This document shows, one piece after another, positions 35,598 to 43,618 of a stretch of 64,000 nt of DNA. A model generated the notes under the pieces. The model had not been told where the DNA came from. It was given only the letters and a program-made list of their open reading frames with translations, and ran no database searches. Origin of the DNA: Klebsiella pneumoniae (lineage in GTDB: Bacteria; Myxococcota_A; UBA796; SXON01). The translations under genes and the position numbers were made by a program. Location of the stretch: positions 62,001 through 126,000 of the forward strand of contig CAMAWH010000004.1 of NCBI GenBank assembly GCA_945861635.1, read 5' to 3'. Numbering within the stretch: position 1 is the stretch's first letter; the number at the start of each line of letters is the position of its first letter.

Positions 35598-36794
35598 CTA
35601 CCCGGCGGTGATCAGGGCCTCGATATCGGCGAAGCCCTCGTTTTGGCTGTATCCACTATGTCCGCCGCGAACCTTGAGATCGGGCCCGACTACGATGACG
35701 GAGGGGAAGCTCATTCCCGACTCCTTGCCGAGGTACGCTGGCATCGTCGCGTAGCCGAAACCCTGGTCGGCCAGCACCGGACCCGTTTCGTCGAACGTCT
35801 CGGCCCAATCCTGCCGAGCGGCAAGGTCAGCAGGCAGGTTGATACTGGAAAGGGACGCATTGAGGAGGGTGATGACCTCGACGTTGTAGCCCCGCGATTC
35901 CATGTCGGCGCGCCACGCCTCCGAGGCGTCTGCCATTGCCTGACAAGGTCCGCAGTCCGGAGAGGACGCCTCGATCACCAGCCAGCGACCAGCGAAATCC
36001 CAAATGTCGACCGATTCGTCACACTGGTCGCGGAGGCGTACGTTCGGAAAAATCTCTCCCGTTGTCAACGTCCAGGTCGGAACGTCGCCACCCGGGCTGC
36101 AGAGCGGCCATTCACCGCAGGCGTACGCGGCGCTGCGCGCGATTCGGGGGTCGGTCAAGACGACGTCGGCGGACTCCGCCATCGTCAATGTTCCTTCCGC
36201 GGTGAGCAGAAACGTTGCCCCGTCGGCGTCCATGGTGCCCTCATCGGACCACCCTACGGCGAATTCCGCTGCGGGCTCGACGGTGGCTAGATCGCGGGCT
36301 CGCACCCACGGTTTTCCCGCGCGGAAAAGGTGGGTTTCGACGCCGACGGGGGCGAATCCGAAATGTTCGAGATGCTCCGCGTCATAGCTGTCGATTTGCA
36401 TGTAGCAGTCGTCGTAGCCATCCACGATCAGGGAGTTTCCCGTCGTGAGCCACTCACATTCTGGACAGAGCCAGTCGTGAACATTATCCTCGACCAACTC
36501 CTCGTATACCCGCGTGTACGTGCAGTCGGCGTACCCGCCTGCCTCCGCTGCGGCATCAAAGTCGATCGACCACGTGATGGTGCCGGCGATCACGCGCGCA
36601 GCGCGATCGGGTTCAATATCGAACACGGCGTCGTCTGGACACACCGGATCCACCGGATCGATCCACGGCCGCGAATCCCCCGTATCGCCGGAGTCGTTTG
36701 CCGCGGTATCGGTGTCGGCTGCGTCGTCATCCGACGGTGCATCAAGATCTGCGGAGGCATCCAACTGCACGCATGCGAGCAGGAGAATCGTCAT
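35598..36794 (-). CDS. Lipoprotein with C-terminal redoxin (TlpA-like) domain
   Basis: A 398-residue lipoprotein. The ATG at 36792-36794 overlaps the ComEA-like gene's stop and gives the minimal leader MTILLLAC (Cys at 8). Then come an acidic linker and a beta-rich domain with paired cysteines (WLCPECEWLTTG, YACGEWPLC). The last 140 residues are thioredoxin-like: FAGRWLVIEASSPDCGPCQA carries the CGPC active site, and FPSVIVVGPDLKVRGG the cis-Pro strand. It should act as an extracytoplasmic thiol oxidoreductase. Position at the end of a unit with ComEA-like, DUF3006 and ComEC-type genes suggests work on those cysteine-containing secreted proteins. That is inference. Confidence 0.75.
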   Translation of the reverse strand: MTILLLACVQLDASADLDAPSDDDAADTDTAANDSGDTGDSRPWIDPVDPVCPDDAVFDIEPDRAARVIAGTITWSIDFDAAAEAGGYADCTYTRVYEELVEDNVHDWLCPECEWLTTGNSLIVDGYDDCYMQIDSYDAEHLEHFGFAPVGVETHLFRAGKPWVRARDLATVEPAAEFAVGWSDEGTMDADGATFLLTAEGTLTMAESADVVLTDPRIARSAAYACGEWPLCSPGGDVPTWTLTTGEIFPNVRLRDQCDESVDIWDFAGRWLVIEASSPDCGPCQAMADASEAWRADMESRGYNVEVITLLNASLSSINLPADLAARQDWAETFDETGPVLADQGFGYATMPAYLGKESGMSFPSVIVVGPDLKVRGGHSGYSQNEGFADIEALITAG

Positions 36795-37327
36795 TTCACA
36801 ACACAACAGTCCCGAAGGCCCGACAGGGTCGCGGGGCCGATGCCGGACACGCCGTCCAGCGCGTCACACGATCCGAAGGCCCCGTTGTCCGTGCGAAACT
36901 GGAGGATTGCCGCTGCTTTGCTGGCTCCGATCCCAGGAAGATTGCCGAGGCCGCTTGCATCGGCCGTGTTGATGTTGACGGGGCAACCGCCGGCGGCCGC
37001 TTCCTGCGTGGACGGCGCTGCGCCGGATGGTGCGGCGGGAGCGGACGTCGTCGGCGAGCTTGTGGCAACGCCCTCGGGATTTCCGGGCTTTCCACCGCCG
37101 ACGGTGACCAAATCACGCACGTTTGCCAGGGTGCTGGGTCCGATTCCCGTCACGTTGTCCAACTCGTCGATCGTCTTGAACGAGCCGTGGTCGGTGCGGT
37201 ACTGGATGATCGCCGCGGCCTTGGAGGCGCCGATTCCGGGCAATGTTTCCAGAGCGGACGCGTCGGCCGAATTCAGGTCCACTCCGGCAAGCGCGGAGGC
37301 GATGAAAAAAAGGAAGCTCAACAGCAC
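36791..37327 (-). CDS. Secreted ComEA-like protein with two helix-hairpin-helix domains
   Basis: A 178-residue protein with a cleavable signal peptide (MLLSFLFFIASALAGV). It carries two nearly identical HhH units, at about residues 17-75 and 115-176. The first is VDLNSADASALETLPGIG plus ASKAAAIIQYRTDHGSF, then VTGIGPSTLANVRDL. The second is VNINTADASGLGNLPGIG plus VSGIGPATLSGLRDC. A Pro/Ala/Thr linker joins them. ComEA proteins bind double-stranded DNA outside the inner membrane during uptake. They usually have one HhH pair, so the tandem duplication is unusual. It ends in CCVVK. It overlaps the CGPC lipoprotein and follows DUF3006 by 7 bases. Confidence 0.88.
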   Translation of the reverse strand: MLLSFLFFIASALAGVDLNSADASALETLPGIGASKAAAIIQYRTDHGSFKTIDELDNVTGIGPSTLANVRDLVTVGGGKPGNPEGVATSSPTTSAPAAPSGAAPSTQEAAAGGCPVNINTADASGLGNLPGIGASKAAAILQFRTDNGAFGSCDALDGVSGIGPATLSGLRDCCVVK

Positions 37328-37334
37328 AATACCC

Positions 37335-37544
37335 TCACAGGTCGATGGTTCCCGCCCCCTGAGGGGAGCGCGCTTTCAATCGTTGGAGCCGAGCCTCGGC
37401 GTCTCTGGGATCGGGCGGCAGAATGCTCATCACCAACGTATCGCCTTCCTTCACGCCGGACGGCAAGGCGTGGAGCGGAAAATCGATCAGCCTGCCTTCG
37501 ACCTCGATAACGGCCATGTCTCCCTCGATGCGATCGACCGTCAT
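37335..37544 (-). CDS. DUF3006 domain protein
   Basis: A 69-residue protein started at the ATG at 37542-37544, which overlaps the stop of the ComEC-type gene (ATGA). MTVDRIEGDMAVIEVEGRLI at the start and LPSGVKEGDTLVMSI in the middle are the DUF3006 pattern, a small OB-like beta domain. In Firmicutes this small gene is often found next to secreted ComEC-type metallo-beta-lactamase genes, and the same pairing is seen here. There is no signal peptide. Biochemical function is unknown. Confidence 0.8.
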   Translation of the reverse strand: MTVDRIEGDMAVIEVEGRLIDFPLHALPSGVKEGDTLVMSILPPDPRDAEARLQRLKARSPQGAGTIDL

Positions 37545-38656
37545 GGGTGACAGCACCCGGCGGAGCGCCGCCCGGCGGCCACGGCGGCGTCCTTGGAGGC
37601 GTAACAAACCAGATTCTCCGCGTTGATTTTCAACCCGTTTCCGCAGGTCGACTCGTGGAAAACCTCGCTGTTCCGGCTTGCGATGAATGCGCAAGCCGCC
37701 GACCCCGGTTGGAGCGTCGCGGCGGTAGCACCGGGTGCCGGCGAGGCGGCCGACGGAACGACCCCGTTGGCAGGCGCGCCCTCGCGCTTGCCGGGATTCC
37801 CGCGCGGCGAGGATGCGTCCGCGACCACGGCCGGTGCCACGGCGCGGGAGGCCTTCTGCGTTTGCACGGTCACACCATGTCCGGTGGAGGTCAGCGTCAC
37901 TGCTCCGGCCAGATCGGTCCGGTAAATGCTGATTCCCATGGCGGTCAGGCGGTCCATGGTGTCCCGGCCGGGGTGGTGGTAGCGGTTGTCCGTTCCCACG
38001 CTCACGAGCGCGATCTTGGGGCGCACGGCGTCCAGAAATCCCTGTGTGGACGAGTATTCGCTGCCGTGGTGGGCGACCTTGAGGACGTCGCATTGGGTGA
38101 TGCCGTTTTGTATAAGGAGCTGCTCCGTCACCGCTTCGGCGTCACCGGTGAACAAAAAGCAGTCGCTTCCATGCGTCAACCGCGTGACGACGGAGTTGGC
38201 GTTCAGGTCAGAGCGCGTGTCTCTCAGCCGCGTGTCGCCGGGCAACAGGATCTCGATCTTCGCTCCGTCGTCGAGGTTGAAGACCGTGCCGGTGAGCGCG
38301 GTTCGATATCCAATGGAGGTACCTTCGATCGCGCGCATCAGGCTGCGGTACGTCTCGGTCGTATGCGTGAGGCCGCTGTCGACGTAGACCTTCGGTGGAA
38401 ACGCGGCGATGGCCTGCTCCATACCGCCGATGTGGTCCGCGTGCGGATGCGTCGCGATGACCAGGTCGAGATGATCCACGCCCGCCGTGCGAAGTTGACT
38501 GACGACATCGTTTTGACCCTCACCGGCGTCGATCAGCACGTTCTTTCCACCCGCCGAGCGGATCAGGATGGAATCGGCCTGTCCGACATCGAGCATCTCA
38601 ACCCGGATATCTGCGGCAACCGCCGAGACAACGAGGCTGAGCGCGGCGAGGAGCAT
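37541..38656 (-). CDS. Secreted ComEC-type metallo-beta-lactamase hydrolase with C-terminal Ada-like Cys domain
   Basis: A 371-residue protein. A signal peptide (MLLAALSLVVSAVAA) leads into a metallo-beta-lactamase domain: MLDVGQADSILIRS, VLIDAGEG, VIATHPHADHIGGM (HxHxDH metal site), CFLFTGDA, LKVAHHGSEYSS. This is the soluble nuclease-like domain of ComEC without its membrane channel. A Pro/Ala linker follows. The last 50 residues (FIASRNSEVFHESTCGNGLK and VCYASKDAAVAAGRRSAGCC) resemble the Ada-like metal-binding tail on Firmicute relatives. It probably cuts nucleic acid or another phosphodiester outside the cell. It is first in the unit with DUF3006 and ComEA-like genes. Confidence 0.87.
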   Translation of the reverse strand: MLLAALSLVVSAVAADIRVEMLDVGQADSILIRSAGGKNVLIDAGEGQNDVVSQLRTAGVDHLDLVIATHPHADHIGGMEQAIAAFPPKVYVDSGLTHTTETYRSLMRAIEGTSIGYRTALTGTVFNLDDGAKIEILLPGDTRLRDTRSDLNANSVVTRLTHGSDCFLFTGDAEAVTEQLLIQNGITQCDVLKVAHHGSEYSSTQGFLDAVRPKIALVSVGTDNRYHHPGRDTMDRLTAMGISIYRTDLAGAVTLTSTGHGVTVQTQKASRAVAPAVVADASSPRGNPGKREGAPANGVVPSAASPAPGATAATLQPGSAACAFIASRNSEVFHESTCGNGLKINAENLVCYASKDAAVAAGRRSAGCCHP

Positions 38657-38659
38657 CGT

Positions 38660-39823
38660 CTACTTCAGCGCCGAGAACCAGACGGTACGCTTCGTGTAGT
38701 CGTAGCAGGCAGCGTAGCGATTCTCACCGATCTTCACACTTTCGTTGTGATATCCAAGCGCACCATCGCTTACGACGGCGGTCGATTCCCATGCGTCACC
38801 GTTCTTGTGCGCGACCTTCATGTCGTTCGCCACTCCGTCGAAGTAGGCGATGCCAAGGCTTGCGTCCTTGAAGATGGCGCTATCTGCGCCCACGAAATCG
38901 GCAGAATCGACGGTTTCCAGCGCAAAGCTGCCGGGCGTACCGCTCGCCAGCTTGAGATCCTGATTCGTGACGTCCTGATAGGCGATATTCAGCGTAGAAC
39001 CGTCAAGATAGAGATCTGGCCACTGACCGACATCCGCGATGCCGTCCGCGCCGGCCACCAACTCGGAACTGAAGCCGCTGCTGCCACCCGTCGCAAGGCG
39101 AAGTGCGCCGAACGCCCGATCGTAGTAGGCGATGTACTCGGTGCCATCGGCCCCGATGAGGAGCTTCGCGTACTCGCCCACGTCGGCCAACTTGGTTGCC
39201 GTTCCGTCACTGGGAACGAAATCTTCACCCTCGGCGACGACCGCACCTGCGAATGCGCTTCCGTTCCATCGAGCGACGCGCAGGTTGCCCTTGCCTTCGT
39301 CGTGGTGTGCGATGACGGGGTTGCCCGACGGATCAAGCGCCAGCGAGGCCCAATATCCGGCATCCGGGTTGCCGCCGCTTCCCGTGTCGGCCGTGCCGAT
39401 ATCCCACGTGCCATCTCCGCGATGGGCGTACTTCAGGGAGCCGTTCGAGGTGTCCTGATACGCAATCCAGATCTGATCTCCCGACGCAATTTGCATCGAC
39501 GCGTACTTGCCGGCATCCCCCGGATTGAGCCCGTTCTTGTCCGGAAAACTGTCGACGCGTTCGTGCGTCCACGACGCCGTTCCATCGTTGGCGACCTTTC
39601 CCGTTGCAAGGCCCAGCGCATCGTATGTGCGGTTGTAGTACGCGATGACGGGGGTGCCGTTGGACAGCGTGCGCATGGAGAGCCACGAACCGAAATCGTC
39701 GGTAAACGTGTCCTCGTCCGGCCCCTTGTCGATTGCCGTCAGTTTTTGGTCACTGCACCCATCGCACGCCTGCAAAGCGAGCGGACAAGCGATGAGTAGT
39801 AGTGTCAGCGCCGGAACGCGCAT
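38660..39823 (-). CDS. Seven-repeat beta-propeller lipoprotein
   Basis: A 387-residue lipoprotein. The ATG at 39821-39823 is chosen because AGGAG sits 6 bases upstream and a proper signal peptide follows (LLLIACPLALQAC). About seven units share the pattern IAYxDxxxxxLxxA, then a glycine turn and a Trp/Phe. Examples are VIAYYNRTYDALGLATG, WIAYQDTSNGSLKYAHRG, YIAYYDRAFGALRLATGG, NIAYQDVTNQDLKLASG and GIAYFDGVANDMKVAHKN. This suggests a seven-bladed propeller with a blade type I cannot name. It ends 4 bases before the ComEC-type gene start, so it may be the first gene of that unit. Confidence 0.7.
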   Translation of the reverse strand: MRVPALTLLLIACPLALQACDGCSDQKLTAIDKGPDEDTFTDDFGSWLSMRTLSNGTPVIAYYNRTYDALGLATGKVANDGTASWTHERVDSFPDKNGLNPGDAGKYASMQIASGDQIWIAYQDTSNGSLKYAHRGDGTWDIGTADTGSGGNPDAGYWASLALDPSGNPVIAHHDEGKGNLRVARWNGSAFAGAVVAEGEDFVPSDGTATKLADVGEYAKLLIGADGTEYIAYYDRAFGALRLATGGSSGFSSELVAGADGIADVGQWPDLYLDGSTLNIAYQDVTNQDLKLASGTPGSFALETVDSADFVGADSAIFKDASLGIAYFDGVANDMKVAHKNGDAWESTAVVSDGALGYHNESVKIGENRYAACYDYTKRTVWFSALK

Positions 39824-39901
39824 CGTGACTCCTGCGAGCGGACCACGGTAGCACCGCATCGGCGTGCCTGTCAACCGCTTGCAGAGCGCGTTTTCGGGGG
39901 G

Positions 39902-41233
39902 TCAGTCCGTGATGCGTAGCGCGTTGCTGTAGAGCCACGGGTAGGTGTGCACGAGGGTCTCCGCCTGATTGTCGAGGAATCCCGCGAGGTGATGCGGCAC
40001 GATATCGGCGCGGACCCGGTACACACCCGGCTCCAAAACGCTCCATTCGCCGCACGTGGATTGCCAGATGTCGCCATCCTTGAACACGGCCACCGCGATT
40101 TCCGGGGGCGTCGTGCCCGTCTGCGGACTGTCGACTGAAAGCACCGGACAGCTCACCGCGAGCGTGCCCCCGACCGACGCCTCCCCGCCCATTTCCAGCG
40201 TCGTATCCACTCCCGTGTACGTAACACTGAAATTTGAGGGTGTTCCCAACGTTTCAAAGGCGATGAACATTCGCCCAGACGCGAGCGCGACCATGTGGTC
40301 CGCGGGCGACTCGCTATCGACCAGCAGGACGTTGGAGAACCAACTCATCATGCGTCGGTACGAGTCGCCGCGCTCGCCATCGTTCATCGCAAGGGGGATG
40401 GTGTTTTGATGGGCGTCCGTGCCGGCGGTGCCAACGGTAAACTTCGTGGTGTTCAGGGCATCCCATCTCTCAAGCGAGACCCCTTGTTCCTCGTAAAACG
40501 ACAGGAACGCGAGGTCCGGCTCCGCGGCCGTCTCTCCGCTCATGAACGGCGCGATCGCCTCCAGGTAGCCGAACCGATCGAGCCCGAGGTCCTCCTCTCG
40601 CTTGTTCGGATCGACCATGGCGTGGAGGTTGAACATCTCCACGCCGGCGAGGCCGTTTGCTTGCCGATCCTGTAGCTCGGAAAGTGACTTTCCCTCCGTG
40701 TGGGCTTGAAGGACGAGAGCGCCGGCGGCGATTTCCGCGGCGATGGTTTCAGCGTCGCTGTTGTTGTACAGCCGCTCGTTTTCTTCCTGCGAGTCGGCGA
40801 CGTGCCGGAGCAGGCCAACGGGCATCAACTCGTCTTCAATCCCGGGTAGGGTGAGCACGTCGTGACCGCTCTCGCACGTCAACCGGTTCGCAACGCCATC
40901 CACGACCTCATCCTCGGGCTCGGCCAGGAGCAGTTCGTCGAACGAGTGCTCGGCCGCGGTGGAGGGGTGATCGGTGATATATGCAACGTCAATCGCAGCG
41001 TCACAAAGGCCCGAGCGAAAGTCGGCAAAACACTGTGCGTCGGGCAGTTCATGGTCGTCACATGCGTCGTGGGAGAGGTACGAGTGCACATGGATGATGC
41101 CGCGCCGCCAGGTTCTTCCGGACGGAGTGATCGTCGTGAGCGGCGTGCGCTGGTGCGACCACGCGACCTCCAGTGGAACTGCGGCGGCGGGTGCAGCATC
41201 GGACGTGACGCAGGCGAGCAGGAGCGCGAACAT
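39902..41233 (-). CDS. PHP-domain phosphoesterase-like lipoprotein
   Basis: A 443-residue protein with minimal leader MFALLLAC (Cys at 8). The PHP metal site is partly visible. RRGIIHVHSYLSHDAC gives the first HxHS, and DVAYITDHPSTAAEHSF the second TDH with a downstream His. VLQAHTEGK and VGTAGTDAHQ supply later His/Asp ligands. PHP proteins are metal-dependent phosphoesterases, usually cytoplasmic. A surface lipoprotein version would act on extracellular phosphoesters. The C-terminal third is beta-rich and may be a separate Ig-like domain. It lies 78 bases upstream of the propeller lipoprotein on the same strand. Confidence 0.72.
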   Translation of the reverse strand: MFALLLACVTSDAAPAAAVPLEVAWSHQRTPLTTITPSGRTWRRGIIHVHSYLSHDACDDHELPDAQCFADFRSGLCDAAIDVAYITDHPSTAAEHSFDELLLAEPEDEVVDGVANRLTCESGHDVLTLPGIEDELMPVGLLRHVADSQEENERLYNNSDAETIAAEIAAGALVLQAHTEGKSLSELQDRQANGLAGVEMFNLHAMVDPNKREEDLGLDRFGYLEAIAPFMSGETAAEPDLAFLSFYEEQGVSLERWDALNTTKFTVGTAGTDAHQNTIPLAMNDGERGDSYRRMMSWFSNVLLVDSESPADHMVALASGRMFIAFETLGTPSNFSVTYTGVDTTLEMGGEASVGGTLAVSCPVLSVDSPQTGTTPPEIAVAVFKDGDIWQSTCGEWSVLEPGVYRVRADIVPHHLAGFLDNQAETLVHTYPWLYSNALRITD

Positions 41234-41294
41234 CGGGGAACATTAGCCCAAACAGGCCGAACTTGGTAAGCTGCGCGGCTCCCTTGAGGCACCT

Positions 41295-41792
41295 GTGAAG
41301 CTCGTCATCCCCCTCGCGTTCATGTCCATCGGCTCCGCACTTTGCTGTTGCTGCGGCGGAAGCACCTTCGAAGACTTCGAAAACGGAAATTTCGAGGAGA
41401 TGTTGGAAAACGCTGCGGAAGCACCGGCGGAAGGTACGGAAGCGCCGGCAGAAGAAGGCGGTGCCGAGCAGGCCGCCGCCGGTGGGTCGATGGCAGCCGG
41501 CACGTGTGGAAAGTTCAAGGAATGGAGCCTTCCTTCGCCGAGCGGCTTCAGCGTGACCTCCTGCGTGGAGTCTGGCGGAAATGACAGCATCGTGCTTTCC
41601 GGATCGGGTTCGCCGTCGGACGCGTGCAAGGGCATCCGAAGCTGGGTGAAGGATTCCGGGTTCAGCATCGTTGCAGATAGTGATGCCATGGGCTCGGTTG
41701 GTATCGTTGCGTCGAAGGACGCGATGAATCTCGCGATCAGCTGCACCGACATGATGGGGTCGACCATTATCGCCGTGTCGCTCAGCCAATAG
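41295..41792 (+). CDS. Small secreted lipoprotein, unknown function
   Basis: A 165-residue protein. The leader (MKLVIPLAFMSIGSALCCCC) ends in a run of four cysteines, the first of which fits a lipobox (GSALC). The following part is acidic and Ala/Glu-rich, with two similar EAPAEGTEAP/APAEEGGAEQ units. The last 100 residues form a compact domain with three cysteines (TCGKFKEW, VTSCVES, DACKGIRSW). I recognise no family. It ends 10 bases before the tRNA-Arg gene. Confidence 0.65.
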   Translation: MKLVIPLAFMSIGSALCCCCGGSTFEDFENGNFEEMLENAAEAPAEGTEAPAEEGGAEQAAAGGSMAAGTCGKFKEWSLPSPSGFSVTSCVESGGNDSIVLSGSGSPSDACKGIRSWVKDSGFSIVADSDAMGSVGIVASKDAMNLAISCTDMMGSTIIAVSLSQ

Positions 41793-41802
41793 GGCTGCCC
41801 AC

Positions 41803-41879
41803 GCTCCCGTAGCTCAGATGGATAGAGCACAAGTTTCCTAAACTTGGGGTCAGCGGTTCAAGTCCGCTCGGGGGCGCCA
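41803..41879 (+). tRNA. tRNA-Arg (anticodon CCT)
   Basis: A complete cloverleaf of 77 bases including an encoded CCA. The acceptor is GCTCCCG paired with CGGGGGC (one T-G wobble). The D stem is GCTC/GAGC, the anticodon stem CAAGT/ACTTG with loop TTCCTAA (anticodon CCT, codon AGG), and the T stem AGCGG/CCGCT around TTCAAGT. The discriminator base is G. It is followed by a 345-base gene-poor stretch and atypical genes, so it is a plausible island boundary. Confidence 0.95.
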
Positions 41880-42224
41880 TTTTTGACCACCAGTTCAAAA
41901 ACCGCAGGCGTCCTCGTTTTTGACCGTTCGAATTTTGGACGCCGCCGCTGGTTTGGATGGGAACCGCTCATATTAATAAGGTTGAACATTCCGGATGCGG
42001 GTTCGAGTCCCGATGGGCTTCGTGCACCGCGACACGCTGATCTGTGTTGAATTCATGTCACGTCAGCGCCGGATCATCCGCCTCCGAAGCCAATACGCTG
42101 CCGCGAGGGCTAACTCCCTGAATCACACAACCCCTCCTCGCGGCGGCCACCACTTGCGAATCGCGAGCGTCAGCACTTGGCGACCGGACCTCGTCAATGT
42201 ACAGTAACGAGACATGAGAGCCCC
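41880..42224. other. Gene-poor stretch after tRNA-Arg with a T-arm-like relic
   Basis: No convincing gene is seen in these 345 bases. The first part is AT-richer than the surroundings and repeats TTTTTGACC at 41881 and 41920. Around 41996-42015, GCGGGTTCGAGTCCCG looks like a tRNA T-arm (CGGG stem, TTCGAGT loop, CCCG stem). No acceptor or anticodon arm can be completed, so it may be a tRNA relic or an old integration-site fragment. Nothing else is recognised. Confidence 0.4.
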
Positions 42225-42653
42225 GTGATTCGCCGCGTCATCGTTCTGCTTTTCCCGCGCTATCGCTACCGTGCAAGTACGACCGGCGCCAAATACTTCA
42301 TGCCCGACAGGCCGAAGCTGCAGAAGTCCATGGGCGGCGCGGTTCGCATCGTCACGCACACTCGCGTATTTGACCGCAGTGGCAGCAGCGTTTCACTGAA
42401 CTTTACGCCGGTCCAGGGCAGCTTCGGCGACGAAGCGCCGACGGACGCGCTCAACACATTTGCACTCGCGACCACGGCCATGCTGCCGGACCTCCCGTAT
42501 AACAGCACCACGATGTCCAGCCTCCCGAAGGATGGCACGTTCACCATGCTGCCCACGATGGGCCTCGTCGATATGCCGGCCGTGGTCACCGCCGACGCCG
42601 CAACCGACTGGATCGAGTTCGCGCAATGGGGCACCTTGGAGTTCGACGGGTGA
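42225..42653 (+). CDS. Hypothetical protein
   Basis: A 142-residue protein that I do not recognise. The start at GTG 42225 has GAGAG upstream; an in-frame start 16 codons earlier is possible. The N-terminus is basic (RRVIVLLFPRYRYRAS) without a proper signal peptide. The rest looks like a beta-rich domain (AVRIVTHTRVF, VSLNFTPVQGSFG) with several Met/Pro turns. Its TGA overlaps the ATG of the RCC1 lipoprotein, so it heads a three-gene coupled unit. Confidence 0.55.
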   Translation: MIRRVIVLLFPRYRYRASTTGAKYFMPDRPKLQKSMGGAVRIVTHTRVFDRSGSSVSLNFTPVQGSFGDEAPTDALNTFALATTAMLPDLPYNSTTMSSLPKDGTFTMLPTMGLVDMPAVVTADAATDWIEFAQWGTLEFDG

Positions 42654-43618
42654 TGGCCCACGGCGTGCTGCTTCTGATGCTCGCTTGTCGGGCGCCGGAG
42701 TGCGGCACAAACAGTCACGCCGGCAGCAGTGCCCTTCAGGCGGACAGCGGGGGCGATGACTCCGATGGAGCAGACGGTGCCCGCGATCACGGGCCGTTTG
42801 TTGCCGTCGCTGCGGGGGGCGGCACAGCCTGCGCGCTGCACGCCGACGGAGCCGTTGCCTGCTGGGGCGACTGTTCAACACTACAGTGCAACGTGCCCCG
42901 CGTTCCGTTCACGCAAATCCGCTTGGAAGCCTCATTTGGCTGTGGGTTGGTCCGCGACGACGAGATCGTTTGCTGGGGGGGCGACCATGAAACGCCCCAT
43001 GGGGAGCCGCCGCCCGGCGCGTTTGAGAAGATTGAACTTGGCGACTTCGGTGGATGTGCCGTCGCGATGGACGGCCACGTCGAGTGCTGGGGCTGGACGT
43101 CGATGGGCGACTACTTCACCGCGCCAGAAGGTACGTTTCTGGACATCGCGCGCTACGCGGGTGGGCACGGATTTTGCGGACTTCGGGACGATTCCACCAT
43201 CGACTGCTGGGGTCAGGAGGAAGGCGAGTACACGGGCGTGTATGTCCTCGAATCACCCTCTGGTACTTGGTCGTTGGTCGGAGAGGGTGGGAATAGCGGA
43301 GGGTGCGGGATCAGGACGAGCGGTGAAGTGGCGTGCTGGCCGGAGGGCGTGGCAGACGGGTACCCCGCCGTTCAGGGCGCATTCACACAACTCACCGCCA
43401 GCCACGACGTGGTCTGCGGACTATCCGGTGACGGCCATACGTCGTGCTGGGGTCCCGACTCCCTGAACGAAGACTCCGTCATGGACGTTCCGGGCGTCGA
43501 ATTCACGATGATCGCTGGCGGCTACTCTCACGCCTGCGGACTCACACGGGACGGCGAAGCGCGCTGTTGGGGCAACAACGGGTACGGCCAACTCGACGCG
43601 CCTGAAGCCCTTCCGTGA
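42653..43618 (+). CDS. RCC1-repeat (seven-bladed propeller) lipoprotein
   Basis: A 321-residue lipoprotein. The ATG overlaps the previous stop, and the leader MAHGVLLLMLAC puts the cysteine at 12. After an acidic linker (DSGGDDSDGADGA), seven RCC1-type repeats follow. Each has an F/W-x-x-I/L-x-x-G strand, a CxL-x-x-DG turn and CWG at the end (GTACALHADGAVACWGDC; FGCGLVRDDEIVCWGGD; HACGLTRDGEARCWGNNGYG). Seven repeats close a full propeller. The Cys in each CWG and CxL position probably pairs across blades. It is a likely ligand-binding surface protein, coupled by GTGA overlap to the next gene. Confidence 0.85.
   Translation: MAHGVLLLMLACRAPECGTNSHAGSSALQADSGGDDSDGADGARDHGPFVAVAAGGGTACALHADGAVACWGDCSTLQCNVPRVPFTQIRLEASFGCGLVRDDEIVCWGGDHETPHGEPPPGAFEKIELGDFGGCAVAMDGHVECWGWTSMGDYFTAPEGTFLDIARYAGGHGFCGLRDDSTIDCWGQEEGEYTGVYVLESPSGTWSLVGEGGNSGGCGIRTSGEVACWPEGVADGYPAVQGAFTQLTASHDVVCGLSGDGHTSCWGPDSLNEDSVMDVPGVEFTMIAGGYSHACGLTRDGEARCWGNNGYGQLDAPEALP

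Noticed and set aside
37547-39799. Plus-strand open frame of 750 codons across the ComEC-type and propeller genes
   Set aside because: It lies opposite two strongly supported genes and has no recognisable motif; it comes from GC-rich codon bias.
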